From Cyathus striatus (taxonomy: Eukaryota; Basidiomycota; Agaricomycetes; Agaricales; Nidulariaceae), in contig JAOVFP010000001.1 of NCBI GenBank assembly GCA_025738555.1, forward strand, positions 6,262,001-6,326,000: a stretch of DNA of 64,000 nucleotides. Direction: 5' to 3'. Made by a program: the position numbers and the translations under genes. The notes under the pieces are model-generated. The model saw nothing but the letters and a program-made list of their open reading frames with translations. It was not told the origin of the DNA and did not search any database. This document shows, in pieces, positions 55,590 to 64,000 of this stretch (within the stretch, counting starts at the first letter, position 1; each line of letters begins with the position of its first letter).

Positions 55590-56235
55590 TCTAACCAATT
55601 AGCATACAGTAGTAATATCCACTTCAAACTAACAAATGATTGCATATGATCACCATTTATTATAGGCCTATAGTAGTAATATACACTTCAAACTAACCAA
55701 TGATTGCAAATGATCACCATTTATAATAGGTCTATAGTAGTAATATACACTTCAAACTAACCAATGATTGCATATGATCACTATTTATAATAGGACAGGA
55801 GTAATATACACTTCAAATTAACCAATGATTGCATATGATCACCATTTATAATAGGCCTACAGCAGTAATATACACTTCAAACTAACCAATGATTGCATAT
55901 GATCACCATTTGTAATAGGCCTACAGTAGTAATATACACTTCAAAATAACCAATGATTGCATATGATCACCATATATAATAGGACTACAGTAGTAATATA
56001 CACTTCAAAATAACCAATGATTGCATATGATCACCATTTATAATAGGACAGTAGTAATATACACTTCAAATTAACCAATGATTGCATATGATCACCATTT
56101 ATAATAGGTCTATAGTAGTAATATACACTTCAAAGTAATCAATGATTGCATATGATCACCATTTATAATAGGCCTACAGTAGTAATATACACTTCAAAGT
56201 AACCAATGATTGCATATGATCACCATCTTTAATTG
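55590..56235 (-). repeat. 64-bp satellite array, right arm of the KDZ element (~9-10 copies)
   Basis: Reverse complement of the left-arm satellite (AACCAATGATTGCATATGAT, TAATATACACTTCAAA). It follows the transposase stop by about 150 bp. Confidence 0.93.
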
Positions 56236-59200
56236 TAATAGACATATAGTAGTTACATTAGAAACAGGCAATCATAAAACACTTCACTTTTATGATCATT
56301 CTGGCTAACACCACTCACTTGTGCTCATCCACTATGTCACTATTTTGTATTACTCCTCTATTACTACTCCTATCTGTTTCACTATATCACATACAGCCAT
56401 TACTTCCATTCTTCAGCCACCACTCCTCTATGGTGGCTAACTCCATGTTTACCTATCCCTAGTTATACCTTATACTTCGCTCAAAGTAAACTACTCCATA
56501 CTTTACTTAGTATTTAAGATCTAGTTTTTGTACAGTAACTTTAGTTTTCATATCAACTACAATTATGAATATACCACTATACTCTGTCTTCTTGTCTCTA
56601 AGGTTTTGTTCTTAGTTCTGGTCTCTATTCCAACCTTCCTCTGTTCTGACCTTTCTGCATTTCGCACTCAACCTTGCTCCTACCTCAAGCTTGTTCCTAC
56701 CTCGACTTGAAATACAAACCACCGAGAATCACAAGGGGTGCAGCATACAAGCTGAAGCCAAGGTTCACCTCTGCACTTTCCGAGTTCTCTGCTTCTGACC
56801 TTGAGCTTATGTAATACTACTGTAGCTATCTCTGTGCTAGACCCAGTGCCTCCCCTATCATCCCTCCGAGTGGTACAGTATGTAACAATGTTCTACCAAT
56901 ACTCCATGCAACATTACTTATTAGTGATGATAATATTATCTTATTGTATACAATTCACTCAGTAAACCTGTACCATGTCACAGTATTATAGTTATTACAC
57001 TTGTCACAATTGTCACACTTTTCATGTACTGTCATGGTGTGTGACTACTGTGTAGGGCTGGTCATAGATAGCTGGTATCTGAACACCTATGGATATTATC
57101 CAAATTTAGCCAAATTCAGATGAATCCAGATAATTTCCCATGGGTATTCGGATATTTTTAGCTCATCTGGGCACCCATCTATAATTAGCGCTTCTATATT
57201 CCAGCTCCGACTTAAACATGTTCAGGGTCACCTGGATATGTCAATTCTGTCTGAATAGACTAGTTCCTTCCCCTTTCTGCTCCTTTCCCACTTGATTTTT
57301 GTGAATACTGCTCTGTTGCTTTGCTTATAATTGCAAAAAAACCGATTTTATTATATTATAATGCCACCAAGAGGACCTAGGTGTGGATCTCATGGTAGAG
57401 GTGCCACTAGAGGATCCAAAGTATCCACCCCTGTAGGAAGCAATCAGGGGACACCACTTCTAAGCTGGCCTGTCACTCCTCAAAACCCATCACCAGCTTA
57501 TATTCCTCCACCATATACTCCAACTGTTTCTGATGAGGACATTGGAACTAGATATATTCCACCCTCTTACCCAGTACTGCTATCCCCTGTAAAGCAGAAG
57601 CAGTGTGCCATTGCAGCCTCAGTAAGAGATATGACAGATGCAGAGGTGTGGGATAAGCTGGATGATGAAATTATTGGTGTGTACCTCATAACAATCTTTG
57701 AATGCTCAAGAATTGATATAAAATGCAGAGGCTTCCTTTTCTAGATACATGTCACCAGCCTATAAGAACTATAATGTATCATTGGAGTGTCAGCTTGCCA
57801 ATGGACACTGCAAGATTTTCTTTATCTTCACATGCAAAACACAACCTGGTCCTAAATTGCATAATGCTCAATGTTGAGGGCATATGGATACTGACCATGG
57901 TACAAAGAATTTAAAGACTGGTATGGAGAGTTGTGAAAAAATTCAGGAAGATGAGACAGATTTATCTACACTATCATCAGTCCCCACCATTCCATACTCT
58001 CCAATAAACCACCAAACTCTTCTGGTTCTTCAATGTGCAGATAGTATGTGGCCTTTTAATATGGTCAATGACAAGTTTTATCAGATGCAGGTTCAAATGC
58101 TACATCCAGGGACCAAGCTACCATCTCATAACACCATCCAACAAGACACTATTCATCTTTTCAAAGCAATGTCACTTCATGTTCAGCAGTACTTTCAGGT
58201 GATTTTTATTTATCATTTATTTAAATACCAGCTTCTCAATTCTATGTTTCATGTTGCTCTTGATGGCTGGACTGCCCCAATCACTGCATTGTTTCTTGGG
58301 CTTGTTATTGTATGGGTAGAGAATGGAGATATTCATCATGCTATTCTTGATTTTATTTGGTAAATATTATTTTATGCAAATATTAATATAAATCTAATAG
58401 CTAAAATTCAGATTAAAACAAAAACACACTGGAAAATATCTTGCTAAGGAACTTGCTGCATGTCTAAAGCGATATGGCATTAAAAAACTTGTATGCTATT
58501 ATTCATATTGTTCATATTTTTTATTCTTTACTTAACACATTATTAGCTTCTATCTGTTAGTATGGACAATGCCAGTAATTGCAACAAGCTAGTTGAAATC
58601 TTGCCACAGTATATTCCAACATTCCGTGGTACATCAGCATGTGTTCATTGCACTGCTCATATTTTAAATCTTGTTGCCAAAGTAAATATATTATTTAAGA
58701 TTGAATATTATTGATATAATCAATTTAGAGCTTCATGTCTTTCTTTTTCAAAAAGTGTTCTTCAAAGAAGACTACCAAAATATCTGATGATAGATTGGTA
58801 GTTGAGTATGAAGATATAGACACTGATGAAATATCAATGAGGAGCTTGAAATCAATGATTTAATAGCAGAAGATGATGATGGACATGGTCTTTACAATCA
58901 TGAAGTTGCTGCTACTCTTCATGATCAGGCTATTCAAATTATGGGTAGGCAGAATGTTGTTGTTCCAGCAGCTGAAATGAGGGAAGCCTTACAGTTGATG
59001 CCAATGGTGAGTGGAATAATCTAATTTTATTGAAGTACTCATTAATTTCCAGGTTTTGGACCCTGCTCGCTGCATCAATGATTCTCCTACATTGCATGAA
59101 GAGTTTGACCAATTGGTCCAAAGGAATAATCAGTTGGATGGATCAAAACAGACTCTTGATTGATGTGTAGCTACTCGCTGGAATTCTGATTTTCAGTGTC

Positions 59201-59293
59201 TACTATCATGCAAATATTTCCAAAAGGAAGTGGAGCAAATTACCGCCATATCAAAGCATGGACTCACCAATTACCAACTTTCTGCTAATCAGT

Positions 59294-62200
59294 ATGGAAA
59301 GCCGGACAACCATGCTTGACTTGATCAGAGTTTTGGAATTCCACTTCGGCCTTTCAGCAAGACCCTTAGATCTTCACTTCAGATTTCGGTTTAGCATCTA
59401 CTACTTTGGTTTAGCACTTAGTTCTTCGGTCTAATACAATGTGTAATTTATTTAGCACTGGAAATGATATATTTGGTCTTTGATCCTATGTATAGAGTAT
59501 ATAAGTTAAGTATAATGAAACTCCAAAAACTTATGCAGTGATGATCATATCTATGGCACAAGTTCTCTAGCCTGTGTACAGTTAATAAATTAAGCAATAA
59601 GTGATGTTTGAACAAGCCACCATTTATGTGCAAATTATTGAGTTCACAAGGTGTATAATTAGCCATGATGCAATGTAAGCACCAAATCCTAATCAGCGAG
59701 TTGCAGAGAATACCATTGGAGTGATATTAGGTGGAGAAAGAGGTTGGAAAGAGGGTAAATACATGGGGCTTATGTATCTTACTACACTGCTAGTTTATTA
59801 AGTTTAAGTCAATATTTTGTACCAAGAACTTGTGAAATGCAGCAGCTGGTAGAATGTTACAGGTCAAGTGCCAATAAGGATGTAGCTAAACTGCAGTGCT
59901 TTCATTGGTGATATGTCCATGGTTTGCTTAGTATGTATTATTAAATCACTAGGCTTGGTGTGATTTAGTTGTTAAGTTGTTAAAGTTGTGTAGCTTGTTT
60001 AATATTTTACTTACATTTGGTCTGTGACAGCCTTTTTACAAAATATATTTGGGGGTACAAATAGTGGGTGCTGCATGTGGTTGAAGCAGACATTGAAGTG
60101 AAATTTCAGTGCACACTTCAGAAAGATAATGAACTGGACTCACTGGGGGATTAGTGACATATAAATAGACTAAGGTATTAATAGCCCTGCAATATTTATA
60201 AAATACTGTATATGAGAAGCATTCATGCATAAGCTACTGCTATCAGGTCACATTGTAGTCCAACATTATGTGTTTATGAAAACATTTACCATAGATAGCA
60301 ATGTAATTAATCACTCAACTTCTAATCCTATAATATATTTGACTATGAGCCTGTTGCATGCAAATATGACACTCTGTTGATCAAAAAATGACCATACCCA
60401 TACACAAGAATGTTTTTCTATGCTCCCTCAGGGCCCAGGAGCAGGTGGAAACTTCAACAATATTGACTAAACTTCTATTATAAATAATTTACACTTCATA
60501 AAGGTCATAAAATCGAGTTATACACCATTCTTTAGTAATCATGAAGTCATGTTTTTTACACTAATAATGCTAATGAAGAGCTTAACAACATTCTGACATT
60601 CTAGCCACTTCTCTGGATTGATTGCCTTAATGAAGGTAGAATGTGTTCAAAATTTGACATATGTAAGTCTCTATTATAAGTTTCTATGTACACCATAGAA
60701 GTGTATTAACTTACTTTTATAACCTCCATACATTTATCTAACTGCCTAGCAAGGATTATTGAATATTTTCCAGATTGTTTCCAGACAGGAAGTAAAGTTG
60801 TGTAAAAGAGACTTCCTAGGTGTATATTTTCTACCATAGATTACATATTAATATTTAAAATAAGAATTAGCTTAAACAATATCAAGATCTCAAATGCTAT
60901 GGTACATGGCAATCAAACTACAGCATGGTGATTTTTGTATAATGCTCTGTTTATAACACTCCATTTGATCAAAAAATCACCATAGTATTGGACAGTTCAT
61001 GATTTTTCAGCAAATTCTTATGTTTTTGATATTATAATACATTCTATGATATGCTTACACTATTATGATGAAAACACGTGCCCAAAAAGTCTCTTTTCTC
61101 GTTATTTCACATGTAAAGTTTAGTTTCCCACGCTTATTGACCATGCGGAGACACTTCAATAATACTTGCTGAGCAATAAAATAAATGCATAGATATTCTA
61201 AAGGTGAGTTAATGTGCTTTTATAGTGTAAATAGCGACCTATACAAGTCAAAAATTCAACACTTTCCACATCATTAAGTCAATCAACCTAGTGAAGTGAT
61301 AGAATAATAGTACTAGGCTCTGTATTAGCATTAGTATTGGTGGTATAAAAAATAGAGCACAGACTGCTTTTTTATATTCCTGATGTATATGTTACTTATG
61401 ATACAGGCCTAGCAAATATTGTTGAAGTCTCCGCGCATTGAGAAAGCGTGGGAAAAAAATTAGTATGCGAAACAACACGAAAAACGGAGACTTGGAGGGC
61501 AATTTAAAGGGTCAAATATCATTATAAATTAGCCAAAATGTTATAATAACAATAACATAATCTTAAATCAACCCGAAGGCTACATTATTTTGCGATATGT
61601 TTTGTTCAATAGTATTTCCCACACTTAATTGAAAAGCCTTACATCGTTACCTTTTCAATTGGTTAGCTGCCCAAGCTTCAAGTTCAAGGAATTCACAATA
61701 CCTCAAGCACCTGATGCAGCTCTTGTATGAATTAATAGTCTCTAAACTTTATCTTTCTGTCTGCTATAACTAGTAAGCTTATGCATAGCTATCATACATA
61801 ATCCAAAACTCAATATTTCGGAGCATATTGTTAAACCAAACATATACTTAACAGAAGCACATTCCCTAATGTTTTAGAGTAACACACATAATATGAGTGA
61901 GCAAAGATAATATCTAGAATCAAGTCATGAGCGTCATTTCCATACAGGAAATGATGCTCGTGACTTTTATATCATGTGATAATTCTCACACCACTCGGCA
62001 TCTGGCATTAAAATAAGTAATGTTAAATCTAAGTATGATTTACATGGCTTTGAATGACAGAAGCATCAACATTAAATGTCAACACTTAGAGTTCTGCACC
62101 TAACATTGAAAATATATGGAACACACTTAAGTGAAAAATGAGTTGCCAAAATCTCGTTAGAATTATATTCGTATTATGAGTTAACTTTATCAGATTTATC

Positions 62201-62626
62201 TAATCCCAGAACACCCATGTGGAAGGTATCAGTGTTAATATTTAAGCCGACACTCTGCTGCCAGCTCCTTGACCATAGTTCTTATGCACTAATGGTTACA
62301 CTGATTGCTTAATTTTGAATTACTCCAGAATCTATGTACAATACATATTATTATTTATCTAATTATTGAAACATGAGATTGTCAGTATGAACCAGATGAT
62401 AAATTATATACTCTAGAGTCTATACACAGGATCAAAGACCAAATATATCATTTCCAGCACTCAATTAATTACATTACATAGTGTATTAGGCTGAAGAACT
62501 AAGTGCTTAACCAAAGTGGTAGATGCTAAACCGAAATCTGAAGCGAAGATCTAAGGGTCTTGCCGAAAGGCTGAAGTGGAATTCCAAAACTTTGATCAAG
62601 TTGAGTATGGTTGTCTGGCTTTCCAT
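59294..62626. mobile_element. 3.3-kb non-coding element with ~210-bp inverted ends
   Basis: Left end ATGGAAAGCCGGACAACCAT, right end read inward ATGGAAAGCCAGACAACCAT, with similarity continuing for about 210 bp (CCACTTCGGCCTTTC, GATATATTTGGTCTTTGATC). Flanks TAATCAGT (59286-59293) and AAATCAGT (62627-62634) agree at 7 of 8 positions. Removing the element rejoins hAT coding as SANQWSLLKDL. No transposase is seen in it. Length of duplication would fit hAT or KDZ type. Confidence 0.85.
61083..61497. mobile_element. ~415-bp inverted-repeat element inside the 3.3-kb element
   Basis: The arm at 61083-61162 (with TTTCCCACGCTTATTGACCA and GCGGAGACACTTCAATAAT) matches, reversed, 61420-61497 (TTCCCACGCTTTCTCAATGC after complementing). 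Probable MITE or large hairpin; no clear target duplication. Confidence 0.55.
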
Positions 62627-63768
62627 AAATCAGTGGAGTCTTCTCAAGGATTTGATTGATGCTCTTGAAGTACTTTTTTATTTTTAAATCATATGTCTTT
62701 TTTACATTTCACTCTAGATTTTTAAAGAGGCAACAGATCTCTTTTCTCAGAAAGATGTTCCATTGGTTATGGATGTCTTGCCAATTTTTTTTGACATCTG
62801 GCTTTCACTTACAGATATTCTGATGGATAAGAAGAACTGCATTTGCTCAATTCTGAAGGTTGCTGCAAAAGCAGCATTACTAATGATAGATAAATACACC
62901 ATTTTGACTTCAGAGTCTGAGGTGTATTATATTGCAATAGGTGAGTTGTTTTTTATACTGTAAAGTTTAATTTTCTTCTAATTCATAATATAGTTATGTG
63001 TCCTGATTGAAAATTGGATTGGTTTAAGGAGCGTGACTATGATGATGATAAAATTGAAGAGATCAAAGACATGGTTGTCAAATGGTGGACTGAAAGTTAC
63101 AAACCAAATGAAGATGAGGAACCATATGATGCAGAGCCACAGGTTTTATTCATATTATTCTATTCATTAAATAATATTCATGTGTAACTTTCAGAAATCT
63201 CTGGGTCAATTTGTATGTAAAGCTGGGGGCTCCAAGAAGAAGCTCAAACCTGATAGCATTTATGTATATTTATGTGAGCCATTGGTGGAGGAGAATAATG
63301 TACAGGATATGGGAGGATATTTGAAGTACTGGACTTTTACTTCTAAAAGTAGACCTTCAGTATCACATATGGCTTTAGACTACTGCAGTGCACCTGGTAT
63401 GTCATTATTCATTTGAATTTAAATTATATAATTTATTATATTACATAGCCTCCAGTGTGGATGCAGAATGCACATTTTCAACTGGTCACTGACAAATCAA
63501 TTTTATGCAACACAGCATGACCTCCAACACATTTAGAGCAAAAATGGTGCTTGGATCCTGGTCTGATGGCCCTCTTTTTCCTGGCATTGAGAAGGTTGCA
63601 TCAATGCTGGCAAACAAGAATAACAACAACTCAGCCAAAATGGATGTGACTACAGCTGAGCAAGACTCCAGCCTGGTTGAAAATGTAGCTAATCCTGATT
63701 TAACATCATCTGGAGAAGATTTTGACTGGGGAAACATACCTGATACAAGTAGTGATAGTGAGTCATGA

Positions 63769-64000
63769 GTAACTATTAAAACCTGAGGAATATTTTGTAA
63801 TACACAAATTTCGCTTTATTCATTTTTCCTGTACATGTATTCTGTATTGTGTTTATCTAAATTTACTCTCCTGAATTTTAGGAGTCCAACAGTAAAAAGA
63901 TCATGAAATATGATTAAGAACTGAGGTAGATACAGCATATTGAAATAAAGTAAATACAATAATTTCAATTATATAATCGCTAGCATGGATCTGGCATGGA
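63769..64000. other. hAT 3' flank
   Basis: No coding or terminal repeat recognised before the window ends. Confidence 0.4.

Larger units (their letters stand above)
40934..56316 (+). mobile_element. 15.4-kb KDZ (CxC2-type) element, 8-bp TSD ACTTGTGC
   Basis: ACTTGTGC is duplicated at 40926-40933 and 56317-56324. The ends are imperfect inverted repeats: ATGAGTGTTAGCCAGAATG on the left and, inward from the right, GAGTGGTGTTAGCCAGAAT, continuing over about 110 bp with one 27-bp indel. Inside each arm is an array of a 64-bp satellite in mirror orientation. The interior has the KDZ transposase gene (+), a large multi-exon gene (-), a wax-synthase-like fragment (-) and several small tandem repeats. 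It is inserted in the solo LTR E1. Confidence 0.9.
40801..56887 (+). mobile_element. E1: solo LTR (696 bp of LTR) split by the 15.4-kb KDZ element
   Basis: TGTTACATCTGTGTCC at 40801 and GTATGTAACA ending at 56887 match the ends of E2/E3, and ATGTT is duplicated exactly at 40796-40800 and 56888-56892. The LTR occupies 40801-40933 and, after the insert and one 8-bp duplication, 56325-56887. The right part includes GGTGCAGCATACAAGCTGA, also found in E2 and E3. No internal retrotransposon region is present. Confidence 0.88.
57361..63768 (+). pseudogene. hAT transposase, four stops and a nested element
   Basis: Exon 1 (57361-57676) starts MPPRGPRCGSHGRGATRG and is Pro-rich. The next exon has a degraded BED-type finger (CKIFFIFTCK..H..C), then the core: ALDGWTAPITALFLGLVIVW, TGKYLAKELAACLKRYG, SVSMDNASNCNKL, CVHCTAHILNLVAK, VATRWNSDFQCLLSC. 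After the nested element: SLLKDLIDALE, FKEATDLFSQKDVPLVMDVL, and the C-terminal dimerisation region PSVSHMALDYCSAP, ASSVDAECTFSTGH, KMVLGSWSDGPLFP. In-frame TGA codons at 57875-57877, 59161-59163, 63008-63010 and 63490-63492, several where Arg is expected. The family is cut-and-paste with an RNase-H fold. This copy is dead. Confidence 0.9.
57053..64000 (+). mobile_element. hAT DNA transposon, runs off or near the window end
   Basis: TAGGGCTGG at 57053 is a typical hAT end, preceded by CTACTGTG as the candidate 8-bp duplication. The transposase gene runs 57361-63768. A matching CCAGCCCTA end is not seen before 64000, so the 3' end lies outside or is lost. A 3.3-kb element is nested inside. Confidence 0.75.

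Noticed and set aside
9406..56316. TET/JBP dioxygenase gene, often linked to fungal KDZ transposons
   Set aside because: I looked for its conserved core in all frames and saw nothing resembling it.
58199..58231. A 33-bp intron in the hAT transposase
   Set aside because: The segment is in frame and shorter than the other introns, so I kept it as coding; it remains possible.

Overview
The window looks like a repeat-rich, AT-rich chromosome region of a filamentous basidiomycete, probably an agaricomycete. The reasons are genes with 45-60 bp introns (CTAAC-type branch points), KDZ transposases with CxC cysteine clusters, a Copia element, a hAT element, and a fragment of a fungal GH31 alpha-glucosidase. 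Almost all of the 64 kb is mobile DNA, mostly nested element inside element. I see no intact, clearly host-owned gene, and no rRNA, CRISPR array or operon.

The main structure is a two-gene transposon called here the XT unit. Gene X encodes a serine-rich, low-complexity protein with a conserved GAS...GG...HALGN.FN.GD motif. Gene T encodes a KDZ-like transposase with CxC5 and CxC6 cysteine clusters and a probable D-D-E core. Four copies are recognisable: unit 5 (from 3507; only X is seen), unit 1 (8764-19230), unit 2 (19672 to about 40507) and unit 3 (26376-34880). With later insertions subtracted, units 1 and 3 are close to 8 kb. The shared layout is: end RAGSTCnTKAYRCT, short iterons, a tRNA-like Pol III cassette (in three of four), a 0.8-1.4 kb strand-biased minisatellite, X, T, iterons, end CWGTAnnTnnCRCTC. 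Units 1 and 3 and three non-coding relatives (A1, A2, G) have exact 8-bp target duplications. Each family has its own iteron sequence.

Layout. 1-3430: a decayed GH31 gene split by A1. 3507-8763: unit 5 with X5, itself split by G. 8764-19230: unit 1, whose T gene reads intact and whose X gene is broken by A2 and a stop. 19672-40507: unit 2, with a truncated T2, a Tc1-like element, a truncated LTR, and X2 split by a Copia element (23610-36856). That Copia element is split by unit 3, and unit 3 carries a solo LTR. 40801-56887: a solo LTR split by a 15.4-kb KDZ (CxC2) element with inverted 64-bp satellite arms, a decayed transposase, a multi-exon gene of unknown function and a wax-synthase-like fragment. 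57053 to the end: a decayed hAT element split by a 3.3-kb inverted-repeat element.

How the parts may work together (inference): T would recognise the iterons and termini; X is probably a partner protein; the Pol III cassette and minisatellite look like conserved cis elements. T1 is the only transposase here without a visible disabling lesion, so it could act in trans on related ends. Boundaries were read by eye from target duplications and inverted repeats. Family assignments rest on motif recognition, not on searches.
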